Origin: Erysipelotrichaceae bacterium
Lineage (GTDB): Bacteria > Bacillota_I > Bacilli_A > Erysipelotrichales > Erysipelotrichaceae
Reading direction: 5' to 3'
Length of the DNA stretch: 9,434 nucleotides
Assembly (NCBI GenBank): GCA_017511325.1
Contig: JAFWKS010000023.1
Span: 1-9,434, forward strand
Part shown: one piece after another, positions 1-6,922 of the stretch
How the letters are laid out: each line of letters starts with the position of its first letter
Numbering within the stretch: the first letter of the stretch is position 1
Translations under genes and position numbers: made by a program
Notes under the pieces: generated by a model
The model's input: only the letters and a program-made list of their open reading frames with translations
Told to the model about the DNA's origin: nothing
The model's database searches: none

Positions 1-12
1 AGGGAAATATTT

Positions 13-1377
13 ATGAACAACAAAAAAGTTTCACTGACTAAGACCGTATTGTTTACAGTTTGCTCGATCCTGGTCTTAGACTCGTTTGTGGCTCCGACGA
101 TCATCGGTGTTTCATCGATCTCGATCTGGATCATCTCAGCCATCTTCTTCTTCCTGCCGTATGGACTGATGTCGGCAGAATTGGGAAGCACATATCCTGA
201 TGATGGCGGTATCGTTTCGTGGGTCCAGAGAGCGTTTGGCGAATTCTGGGGCGTCATGGAAGGATGGATGTACTGGATCAATGTTGCCTTCTGGATGCCG
301 GCAGTATTCACGGCTTTCTCAGGCTGGCTCGTTCTGGCTATCTGGCCGGAAATGCCTGTATTCCTGCAGGCAGTGATCGCGATCTTCATGTGCTGGGTCA
401 TCGTCTATATCGGTGTCAAGGGTATCGATCTCTCCGTTGAAGTTGCTTCGATCATGGCTTATCTGAAGATGGGCATCCTGATCCTGCTTGGCGTGTTAGG
501 TATCATCTATGGCTTCAAGAACGGTCTGGCAAATGACTTCTCACTGTCTAACTGGATCCCGAACTTTGCGGATATCATCAACCCTCAAGACGGCGGATAC
601 TTCGCGGTCATCGTTTACAACCTGTTAGGTTTTGAACTGATCGGTTCGATCGGTTCACAGATTGAAGATCCGAAACACACTGTGCCAAAGATGACGATCA
701 TAGCCGGTGTTGCAATTGTTGCGATCTATTGCTTCGGTTCATTCGGCGTCCTGGCTGCCATCCCTGCAGATGCGATCGATGAAGTCGATGGCTTCGTCTA
801 TGCGCTTAAGGAACTATGCACAGTATTTGGTCCGTTTGGCAACGTCTTATTCTATATAGTCATCTTCGGTGCGATCCTGACTCTTGTTGCCAACATGATC
901 ACCTGGACACTGGGCGGCAATGAAGCCTTCATGGCAGCTGATCTGGATAAAAGATCGAAATTCCTGGGCCACAGACATCCTAAATACGGCACGGCCGACA
1001 ACCTCTACTATGTCATGGGTGTCGTTTCAAGTATCCTGCTGGTACTCAACTATTCTTTATCAGGTAATGCCAACGAAGTATTCTGGACGATCTTTGCCTT
1101 CTCATCAATCGTCTTCATGCTTTGCTACCTGCTGATGTTCCCGGCTGCATTGAAACTCAAGTTTACTGATAATACTCCAAGAGTCTACGAAGTACCTGGC
1201 GGCAAGGTCGGCATGGTCATCGTCTTCATCCTGTGCATGTTCTCAGTAGGCATTGCAACTTACTCATTGCTGGATCTTGATCCATCCGGATTCGGTTTCT
1301 GGATGCAGTTAGTCGGTCTGATCCTGACGTTTGGCGTAGGCGTATATCTTTACTATGCCGGTAAAAAGAAAGAATAA
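13..1377 (+). CDS. APC-family amino acid/polyamine antiporter, probable agmatine (or precursor)/putrescine exchanger
   Basis: This 454-residue integral membrane protein belongs to the amino acid-polyamine-organocation (APC) superfamily. About twelve hydrophobic segments are visible; the first covers residues 10-32 and the last 428-448. The loop after the sixth segment has the APC pattern GFELIGS (206-212) followed by EDPKHTVPK (218-226). The Glu at 208 aligns, as I recall the family, with the functional Glu of the arginine/agmatine antiporter AdiC. It starts at ATG 13 with AGGGA at bases 1-5, 7 nt upstream. It lies 11 nt before the putrescine carbamoyltransferase gene, so by context it should import the pathway precursor and export putrescine, as AguD does in agmatine deiminase operons. 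The substrate is inferred from the neighbours: the family and fold are secure, the specificity is not. A precursor other than agmatine (citrulline, arginine, ornithine) is possible because a decarboxylase is encoded downstream. Confidence 0.85.
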   Translation: MNNKKVSLTKTVLFTVCSILVLDSFVAPTIIGVSSISIWIISAIFFFLPYGLMSAELGSTYPDDGGIVSWVQRAFGEFWGVMEGWMYWINVAFWMPAVFTAFSGWLVLAIWPEMPVFLQAVIAIFMCWVIVYIGVKGIDLSVEVASIMAYLKMGILILLGVLGIIYGFKNGLANDFSLSNWIPNFADIINPQDGGYFAVIVYNLLGFELIGSIGSQIEDPKHTVPKMTIIAGVAIVAIYCFGSFGVLAAIPADAIDEVDGFVYALKELCTVFGPFGNVLFYIVIFGAILTLVANMITWTLGGNEAFMAADLDKRSKFLGHRHPKYGTADNLYYVMGVVSSILLVLNYSLSGNANEVFWTIFAFSSIVFMLCYLLMFPAALKLKFTDNTPRVYEVPGGKVGMVIVFILCMFSVGIATYSLLDLDPSGFGFWMQLVGLILTFGVGVYLYYAGKKKE

Positions 1378-1388
1378 AGGAAATAAAA

Positions 1389-2417
1389 ATGAAAAAAGAT
1401 TTTATAACAGTAAACGATTTTACCAAAGAAGAATTACTGGAGATAATCGAAGTCTCCCGCGCTATAAAGAAATCTATCAAAGAAGGATATTACCCACCTT
1501 TGATGAAGAACATGACTCTGGCTATGATCTTCCAGCAGTCTTCAACAAGGACCCGCTGTTCGTTTGAGACAGCAATGACCCAGATGGGCGGCCATGCTCA
1601 GTATCTGGGCCCGGGCATGATCCAGCTGGGAGGTCACGAAACGATCGGCGATACCGGCAGAGTCCTCAGCGGCCTGGTCGATATCATCATGGCCAGAGTT
1701 ATTGAGCACAAGACGGTTGTCGATCTGGCTAATGCCACGACCATTCCGGTAATCAATGCCATGTCTGACTACACCCATCCGACGCAGGCGATCGCCGATG
1801 TCATCACGATGATGGAAAATCTGCCAGCCGGCAAGAGATTTGAAGACTGCAAGGTCGTCTTCTGCGGTGACTTTACACAGGTAGCAGCTTCTTTAGGCTT
1901 CATCTGTACTAAACTTGGTGCACACTTCGTCTTCTATGGACCGCTCAACAATCCAAAGACTCAGCCATTCACTGAGAAGCACAGAAAGATCTTTGAAGAA
2001 AATTGCAAGGTCTCTGGCGGTACCTGGAAAGTAACTGAAGACGAAAAGGATGTTGAAGGAGCAGACTTCTTCTACACTGACGTCTGGTATGGCTTATATG
2101 AAGCTGAACTGACCAAGGAAGAAAGAACCGAGATCTTCAAGAAGTATCAGGTCAACAGACAGCTGATGGAAAAAGGTGCTCTGGGCTGCAAGTTCCTGCA
2201 CTGCTTGCCATGCACAAGAGGTGAAGATGTTACTGATGAAGTAGCAGACTCAGCTTCATCATTATGCTGGGAAGAAGCGTGGAACCGTCTGACAGCCATG
2301 AGAGGACTCCTGGTCTACTTCACAAAGGATAGAAGAAAATATACCGAGACACACAGGCAGGCTGCTAAGGAAGATCTCGACAAGGTCCTGGAGAAATACG
2401 GTTACGACCTGTACTGA
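1389..2417 (+). CDS. aguB: Putrescine carbamoyltransferase
   Basis: The enzyme phosphorolyses N-carbamoylputrescine to putrescine and carbamoyl phosphate in the cytoplasm. At 342 residues it has the usual length. The carbamoyl-phosphate site SSTRTR is at 51-56, HPTQ at 130-133, and HCLP at 271-274. The diagnostic loop at 233-241 reads WYGLYEAEL. This YGLY signature, as I recall for the Enterococcus faecalis enzyme, separates putrescine carbamoyltransferases from ornithine carbamoyltransferases, which carry an SMG loop there. A charged C-terminal helical tail follows about residue 315, as in the family. AAAGGA at 1376-1381 overlaps the stop codon of the antiporter gene and gives a good ribosome site for ATG 1389. 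The stop is 1 nt before the carbamate kinase start, so the two are co-translated. One small oddity is Cys275 after HCLP, where I recall Ala in the E. faecalis enzyme. The gene is also called ptcA. Confidence 0.93.
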   Translation: MKKDFITVNDFTKEELLEIIEVSRAIKKSIKEGYYPPLMKNMTLAMIFQQSSTRTRCSFETAMTQMGGHAQYLGPGMIQLGGHETIGDTGRVLSGLVDIIMARVIEHKTVVDLANATTIPVINAMSDYTHPTQAIADVITMMENLPAGKRFEDCKVVFCGDFTQVAASLGFICTKLGAHFVFYGPLNNPKTQPFTEKHRKIFEENCKVSGGTWKVTEDEKDVEGADFFYTDVWYGLYEAELTKEERTEIFKKYQVNRQLMEKGALGCKFLHCLPCTRGEDVTDEVADSASSLCWEEAWNRLTAMRGLLVYFTKDRRKYTETHRQAAKEDLDKVLEKYGYDLY

Positions 2418-2418
2418 T

Positions 2419-3354
2419 ATGAGCAGAAGATTAGTTATTGCCCTGGGCGGAAACGCCCTGGGCAACACTCCCAAAGAACAGCTGGAACTGGTCAAAAAAA
2501 CAGCTTCAACTATTGTAGATCTGGTTGAAGAAGGTTATGATGTTGTAGTTGGACATGGCAACGGTCCGCAGGTCGGCATGGTCAATCTGGCCTTTGAGAA
2601 TTCCCACAACAACAGTGGTACGACTCCTGAGATGCCTTTCCCTGAATGCGGCGCCATGACGCAGGGCTACATCGGCTATCATCTGCAGCAGGCGATTGGC
2701 AGAGAACTGAAGCTAAGGGGTCTAAACAAACCGGTCACGACCGTCATCACCCAGGTCGAAGTCGATAAAGCTGACAAGGCTTTTGAAAATCCGACCAAAC
2801 CGATCGGTTCCTTCTACAGCAAGGAAGAAGCGGATGCAATAGCCACAGAGACGGGCTATACATTTGTTGAAGATGCCGGTCGAGGATATCGTCGCGTAGT
2901 GCCTTCACCTAAACCGGTATCGATCGTAGAGATCGAAACAGTTGAAAAACTTGTTTCACAGGGCTGCATCGTCATCACGGTCGGTGGCGGGGGTATCCCG
3001 GTCATCAGGAACAAGGAATACTTTGAAGGTGTGGCAGCGGTCATCGATAAAGACAGGGCCAGCGCCAAACTTGCTCTGGATCTTAAAGCAGACATGCTGG
3101 TGATCCTGACAGCTGTTGACAAGGTATCGATCAACTTCAACAAGCCTGATCAGAAAGATCTCGATGAGATGTCGCTTGCACAGGCAGCTGAGTATATTGA
3201 AGAAGGCCATTTCGCCAAAGGAAGCATGCTTCCGAAAGTAGAATCATGTATCGAATATGTCAAAGCCACAGAAAACGGCAAGGCGCTTATAACTTCATTG
3301 GAGAAGGCCAAGCAAGCCCTGCAGGGAAAGACAGGTACGATCATTCATAAATAA
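2419..3354 (+). CDS. arcC: Carbamate kinase
   Basis: It transfers the phosphate of carbamoyl phosphate to ADP, yielding ATP, ammonia and CO2, and is the energy-harvesting step after the carbamoyltransferase. The 311 residues match the family length of about 310. Amino acid kinase motifs are visible in order: ALGGNAL (8-14), GHGNGPQVG (45-53), GYRRVVPSPKP (156-166), VGGGGIPV (188-195), the DKDRASAKLA nucleotide/catalytic segment (210-219) and GSMLPKVE (268-275). ATG 2419 begins 1 nt after the upstream stop, with no strong Shine-Dalgarno site, so translation is probably coupled to the carbamoyltransferase. In agmatine operons this paralogue is named aguC; sequence alone does not separate it from the arginine deiminase-pathway ArcC. 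The next gene starts 10 nt downstream. Confidence 0.93.
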   Translation: MSRRLVIALGGNALGNTPKEQLELVKKTASTIVDLVEEGYDVVVGHGNGPQVGMVNLAFENSHNNSGTTPEMPFPECGAMTQGYIGYHLQQAIGRELKLRGLNKPVTTVITQVEVDKADKAFENPTKPIGSFYSKEEADAIATETGYTFVEDAGRGYRRVVPSPKPVSIVEIETVEKLVSQGCIVITVGGGGIPVIRNKEYFEGVAAVIDKDRASAKLALDLKADMLVILTAVDKVSINFNKPDQKDLDEMSLAQAAEYIEEGHFAKGSMLPKVESCIEYVKATENGKALITSLEKAKQALQGKTGTIIHK

Positions 3355-3364
3355 TCAGGCAGAT

Positions 3365-4513
3365 ATGAAACAAAGAGAAAAAATAACTGAAGAATTCGAA
3401 GAGCTGATGAAAGATCCTGAGCTGAGAGCTCTAGTGCAGAAGGCTCTGGATCAGGCTCATGAACAGAATCCCGATCACATAAGCAATCCGGCTTTTACAC
3501 TGGAAGAGCTTTATGATTTCATCGACTGGTCATGCAGGTGCCTGCCATGGGAGTGCATCAATACAGAAAGATATTCAACGCTTTATGACAGAGTGGATCA
3601 GTCTTTGAATTACTTCTGGTTCGTCTTTGGCCAATACCTTAATGAACTGAAGGATAAAGACTATTATATCCCGACTCTTGAATACCATGAACCGATTGCG
3701 ACCTGGATCAAAAAATATTCCATCGACTGGGGAAGGTATCTTTCAAGTGAGGAATCCTGGAATGATGAACTGTTTGAAAAACAGTTTCATGACTCATCTT
3801 TCGGCATGGATAAGGGCTGGTATTCGACTGAAAATATCTGGCACAGCTATAATGAATTCTTCTCACGCAGTTTGATCGATCCAAGTGTCAGACCGATCGG
3901 CGAAGCTGAACTGGTTTCGCCGGCCGATTCAAGACCGGAAGGTTTCTTTGCGATAAAAGCTGACGGCTATATCGAAGATGAAGGCGTTCAGATCAAGGGA
4001 CACAAATTCTATACGGTCGATGATCTTCTGCACAAAAAAGAATATGCAGGAATGTTCCATAACGGCACATTGACGCATACTTTCCTATCTGTGCGTGATT
4101 ATCACCGCTATCATTTTCCGGTCGATGGAAAGATCATCGATATGTACAAGATCGATGCATTCAACGCGGTCGGTGGGCATACTCATTATGATCCGGAAAA
4201 CGATTGTTATGCATTCATCTGTTCAGATTCCTCTTGGCAGGCAAGAGAGACCAGAGATTGCGTGATACTTGATACGAAGTTCGGACATGTTGCCTGTCTG
4301 CCGATAGGCATGTCGCAGGTCTGTTCATGCAACTTCGAAGAAGATCTGAAGATCGGCGATGAAGTAAGAAAAGGTGATCCGATGGGATATTTCCTGTTTG
4401 GCGGCTCTGACTTTGTCATGGTGTTTGAAAGCAAGACAGAAGTGACGCCGATCGCCCAGAAGGATAAGCATATCCTGATGGGTGAAGATTATGCAAGACT
4501 GAAACTGAAATAG
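3365..4513 (+). CDS. PSD-superfamily pyruvoyl decarboxylase, probably acting on a soluble amino acid
   Basis: The C-terminal half (about 160-382) is a phosphatidylserine decarboxylase domain: NEFFSR (163-168), SPADSR with the catalytic Asp188, RDYHRYHFPVDG with the catalytic His247, and FGGS (345-348), where self-cleavage before Ser348 would create the pyruvoyl cofactor. The D-H-S spacing (59 and 101 residues) is close to that of E. coli Psd. Residues 1-155 form a charged helical domain, starting KITEEFEELMKDPEL, that resembles from memory the PSDC N-terminal domain of fungal tryptophan decarboxylase PsiD. No membrane segment is seen, and no phospholipid gene is nearby. It is the last gene of the antiporter/carbamoyltransferase/kinase operon, 10 nt after the kinase and followed by a terminator. 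I infer an amino acid decarboxylase feeding this amine pathway. Candidate substrates are citrulline, arginine, ornithine or an aromatic amino acid. Automated annotation will probably say phosphatidylserine decarboxylase. The family is certain; the substrate is not. Confidence 0.8.
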   Translation: MKQREKITEEFEELMKDPELRALVQKALDQAHEQNPDHISNPAFTLEELYDFIDWSCRCLPWECINTERYSTLYDRVDQSLNYFWFVFGQYLNELKDKDYYIPTLEYHEPIATWIKKYSIDWGRYLSSEESWNDELFEKQFHDSSFGMDKGWYSTENIWHSYNEFFSRSLIDPSVRPIGEAELVSPADSRPEGFFAIKADGYIEDEGVQIKGHKFYTVDDLLHKKEYAGMFHNGTLTHTFLSVRDYHRYHFPVDGKIIDMYKIDAFNAVGGHTHYDPENDCYAFICSDSSWQARETRDCVILDTKFGHVACLPIGMSQVCSCNFEEDLKIGDEVRKGDPMGYFLFGGSDFVMVFESKTEVTPIAQKDKHILMGEDYARLKLK

Positions 4514-4537
4514 TTTCAGATGATATCATTTCTCCTG

Positions 4538-4561
4538 AAAGAGACCGAAAGGTCTCTTTTT
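4538..4561 (+). terminator. Rho-independent terminator of the carbamoylputrescine operon
   Basis: A 9-bp perfect stem AAAGAGACC / GGTCTCTTT closes a GAAA tetraloop and runs straight into a T run (4557-4561). It lies 24 nt after the decarboxylase stop and separates the first operon from the esterase unit. A smaller palindrome, CTGAAA-TAG-TTTCAG at 4502-4519 region (core 4505-4519), surrounds the decarboxylase stop region just upstream and may add mRNA 3' structure. Confidence 0.9.
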
Positions 4562-4580
4562 AATAAGCACAATCGATATT

Positions 4581-4608
4581 TTTAAATGAATTAAAAAACA
4601 AATACATT
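4581..4608 (+). promoter_or_regulatory. Weak candidate promoter for the esterase/MBL unit
   Basis: The 77-nt gap between the terminator and the esterase gene is very AT-rich. The best pair I can find is TTTAAA (4581-4586) and TACATT (4603-4608) with a 16-nt spacer. Both boxes match the sigma-A consensus poorly. A promoter is expected here because a strong terminator lies upstream, but this exact placement is uncertain. Confidence 0.25.
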
Positions 4609-4638
4609 TAATATTAGATTAGTGATGGAGCTTAAAAA

Positions 4639-5979
4639 ATGATCGATATCGTTAAAACAAAATACGGTCTGCTTAAAGCAGTAAGATCGAACGCGGGATT
4701 TGCCCTGTTCAGAGGGATACCTTATGCCAAGCCGCCGGTCGGCGAAAGAAGATGGAAGGCACCCGAAGAACCGGAATGCTGGGAAGGTGTCAGAGTGTGC
4801 GATACTTATGGTCCTGCCTGCATGCAGTATGATCGCTGGGCGTATGCAACAGATGATATTACTGACGACAGCGGCCATCCATATATAAAGATAGAGAACT
4901 ATCCTTATCCGCCAAAGATGTCTGAAGACTGCCTTTATCTCAACATCTATACTCCGGCAAAGTCCAGCGATGACAGACTGCCGGTCATGATGTATATCCA
5001 CGGCGGCGGATGTCAGCAATGGTACGGATCAGATTATGAATACTGCGGCGATGGCTTCTGTGCGAAAGGCTGCATCCTTGTGAGCATCAATTACCGTCTG
5101 AATGTCTTTGGCTTCTTTACTCATCCGGAATTGGAGAAAGAGAGCCCCTTTGGAACAAGCGGCAATTACGGACTGCTCGATCAGATACAAGCTTTGAAAT
5201 GGATCTATGAAAATATCGAAGGATTCGGTGGCGATAAAAACAAAATAACTGTTTTTGGCCAGTCCTCAGGAGGACGTTCTGCGATGTCTTTATTTTGTTC
5301 TCCGCTTACAAAAGGAATGATAAGAAGGGTCTCCATTCAATCAGCCGGAGGTCTTGGACATTTTGTAGGAGACAAATCAAAAGAAGACATCATAGCTTCC
5401 GGTATCAGCTTCATGAAAGCACTTGGCTGTTCTGATATCGAAGAGATGAGAAAACTTGATGCCGTGGTTTTAAGAGATGAAAACGATAAGCTGGGATTCA
5501 TGAACGGTTTCAACATCTATACTGATGGTTACGTTTTGAAACACGAAACAGATGAATACTTCCTCAAGGATCTGATCCCTCATGATGTCGACATGATCAT
5601 CGGCTGTACGGCTGATGAAGGAGCCAACACCAAGATGACCCAGTTTGGCATAAACATGTATGAAAGGATCAGAGGATTATGCGAGATCCTTAAGAGAAAT
5701 GATCACAAAGTATACATGTATGTGTTCGATCAGAAACAGCCGGGTGATGATGCAGGCGTTCCGCATTCCTGCGACAACCGTTACCAGTTTGGGACACTTG
5801 ATGGATCGTGGAGACCTTATGCAAAAGAAGATCATGATCTAAGCGATATGATGCAGGAATACTGGGCCAATTTCGCAAGAAAGGGCGATCCAAACAGTGA
5901 AGGCCTTGAAAAATGGGAAGCATTTGCTGAAAACGAAAGGGCCTTGTGGCTTAAAGCCACTGGATGCATGATGAAATAG
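4639..5979 (+). CDS. Type-B carboxylesterase (alpha/beta hydrolase), cytoplasmic
   Basis: A serine esterase of the carboxylesterase type-B/cholinesterase family (PF00135), 446 residues. Family landmarks in order: FRGIPYAKPPVGERRW (24-39), SEDCLYLNIYTP (95-106), the oxyanion-hole HGGG (121-124), SINYRLNVFGF (149-159), the nucleophile elbow GQSSG with Ser209, ADEG with catalytic Glu327, and GVPHS with catalytic His376. The triad is complete. The elbow is GQSSG rather than the usual GESAG. Only 49 residues separate Glu and His, fewer than the roughly 90-110 I recall in PnbA and acetylcholinesterase, so a helical lid segment seems trimmed. There is no signal peptide. GGAG at 4627-4630 sits 8 nt before ATG 4639. 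It is joined to the downstream MBL hydrolase gene by overlap or near-abutment. The natural substrate cannot be told from sequence; a small ester or lactone is likely. Confidence 0.92.
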   Translation: MIDIVKTKYGLLKAVRSNAGFALFRGIPYAKPPVGERRWKAPEEPECWEGVRVCDTYGPACMQYDRWAYATDDITDDSGHPYIKIENYPYPPKMSEDCLYLNIYTPAKSSDDRLPVMMYIHGGGCQQWYGSDYEYCGDGFCAKGCILVSINYRLNVFGFFTHPELEKESPFGTSGNYGLLDQIQALKWIYENIEGFGGDKNKITVFGQSSGGRSAMSLFCSPLTKGMIRRVSIQSAGGLGHFVGDKSKEDIIASGISFMKALGCSDIEEMRKLDAVVLRDENDKLGFMNGFNIYTDGYVLKHETDEYFLKDLIPHDVDMIIGCTADEGANTKMTQFGINMYERIRGLCEILKRNDHKVYMYVFDQKQPGDDAGVPHSCDNRYQFGTLDGSWRPYAKEDHDLSDMMQEYWANFARKGDPNSEGLEKWEAFAENERALWLKATGCMMK

Positions 5980-6779
5980 CTATGGGATATACAGAAAGAA
6001 AACTCAGCGACAGCGCTTATCTGATACAGGGCGATAAAAATGAAAGCATGTATCTTATCAATGGCAAAAACAGATCACTGCTGATCGATGCGGGCATGGA
6101 AGAAGAAAGCCTTAAACGCTTCTGTGAACGTCTCACAGATAAAGAAACGATTTGTGTTCTTACTCATGGTCATTTCGAACATATCGGCAAGTGCGGTGAA
6201 TTTTCAGAAGTCTATCTCGATCGTAGAGATCTTGATATGTATCTGAAAAATTCCAACGGCTCCATGGGCCCAGTGGAAAACTTTGTATGCAAGGATGTTG
6301 ACGAAGTAAAAAAGATGGAAGACTTCTATGATCTTGGCGACAGGAAAATAGAAACGATCCCGCTGCCGGGACATACTCTGGGTTCAGTGATCTTTCTGGA
6401 TCCTCATGATAAGGCAGTATACTGTGGAGATGCGATAGGATCAGGCTGCGGTGTGCTGATGGTGGAAGGGATCGGATCACTCTCTCTGCAGGAATACAGG
6501 GAAGGGCTTGCCGGGGCGATAGAAAGACTTGAGAAAGCAGGTGTTGATGAAAGCTGGAGCTTCTATGGCGGACATGATGGCCAGCAGTATCATTCACGTA
6601 CCTGTTCATATAATCCACTTTCTTTAAAGCTGATGAAGGATATGAAGATCCTTTGCGAGAAGATGATCGATAACACGGCAACGATTCACGAAAGCATCAG
6701 GGATGGCCAGTTTGGAAGAGTCAAAGAGATCATCGGTATCGAAGGAAATGCGGAACTGCAGCTGATCATAGAAGAATAA
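5964..6779 (+). CDS. Metallo-beta-lactamase-fold hydrolase with variant HxHxEH zinc motif
   Basis: A 271-residue MBL-fold protein. It opens with the usual strands (AYLIQGD at 18-24, SLLIDAG at 38-44). The metal motif THGHFEH follows, with His68, His70, Glu72 and His73, then PGHTLGS with His137, CGDAIGS with Asp156, and YGGHDG with His204. All ligands are present except that the Asp of HxHxDH is Glu. The overall plan resembles glyoxalase II/lactonase-like enzymes, so thioester or lactone hydrolysis is plausible, but the substrate is unknown. ATG 5964 overlaps the esterase gene by 16 nt. An alternative ATG at 5982 starts 2 nt after the esterase stop and removes MHDEIA, which matches no family feature. 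Neither start has a clear ribosome site, so translation is probably coupled to the esterase. A terminator follows 10 nt after the stop. Confidence 0.9.
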   Translation: MHDEIAMGYTERKLSDSAYLIQGDKNESMYLINGKNRSLLIDAGMEEESLKRFCERLTDKETICVLTHGHFEHIGKCGEFSEVYLDRRDLDMYLKNSNGSMGPVENFVCKDVDEVKKMEDFYDLGDRKIETIPLPGHTLGSVIFLDPHDKAVYCGDAIGSGCGVLMVEGIGSLSLQEYREGLAGAIERLEKAGVDESWSFYGGHDGQQYHSRTCSYNPLSLKLMKDMKILCEKMIDNTATIHESIRDGQFGRVKEIIGIEGNAELQLIIEE

Positions 6780-6789
6780 AACTATCAGG

Positions 6790-6818
6790 AAACTCTGAAC
6801 TTATGATTCAGGGTTTTT
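6790..6818 (+). terminator. Rho-independent terminator after the esterase/MBL unit
   Basis: A 10-bp stem AAACTCTGAA / TTCAGGGTTT, with one T-G wobble, has a 7-nt loop (6800-6806) and continues into TTTTT (6814-6818). It starts 10 nt after the MBL gene stop and would close the two-gene transcript before the rho unit. Confidence 0.82.
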
Positions 6819-6828
6819 ATACTATAAT
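6801..6828 (+). promoter_or_regulatory. Candidate sigma-A promoter of the small gene-rho unit
   Basis: A perfect TATAAT lies at 6823-6828. The -35 region at 6801-6806 (TTATGA, 16-nt spacer) is a weak match and falls in the loop and arm of the upstream terminator hairpin. Transcription would begin near 6835 and give a leader of about 85-90 nt, rich in A and T, before ATG 6923. In the remaining leader I see only this AT-rich stretch and the ribosome site; no riboswitch or strong hairpin was recognised. Confidence 0.5.
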
Positions 6829-6922
6829 AATCATGTACAGAAACATTTTACCGACAATTGATCCTACAGATTTTTATTAAACATTTTTACTTAACATTAT
6901 TTTTTAAGAGAAAGGAAACCCG

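Noticed and set aside
1389..2417. Reading this gene as ornithine carbamoyltransferase of an arginine deiminase operon
   Set aside because: The diagnostic loop is YGLY rather than SMG, and no arginine deiminase is present; overall similarity as recalled is to putrescine carbamoyltransferase.
3365..4513. Pyruvoyl arginine decarboxylase (PvlArgDC) or histidine decarboxylase
   Set aside because: The motifs SPADSR, DYHRYH and FGGS belong to the phosphatidylserine decarboxylase fold; the other pyruvoyl families are shorter and differ in motif and order.
4505..4519. CTGAAA-TAG-TTTCAG palindrome as an independent terminator
   Set aside because: The stem is only 6 bp with a 3-nt loop and no T tail. 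The true terminator is 20 nt downstream.
4591..5019. 142-codon open frame on the - strand across the esterase start
   Set aside because: Antisense to conserved esterase residues, and it runs through the AT-rich promoter gap; no independent evidence of coding.
6160..6681. 173-codon open frame on the - strand inside the MBL gene
   Set aside because: It lies wholly opposite a gene with clear family motifs, its translation is rich in Ser, Arg, Pro and His without domain character, and no ribosome site was seen. It is a shadow of the real gene.
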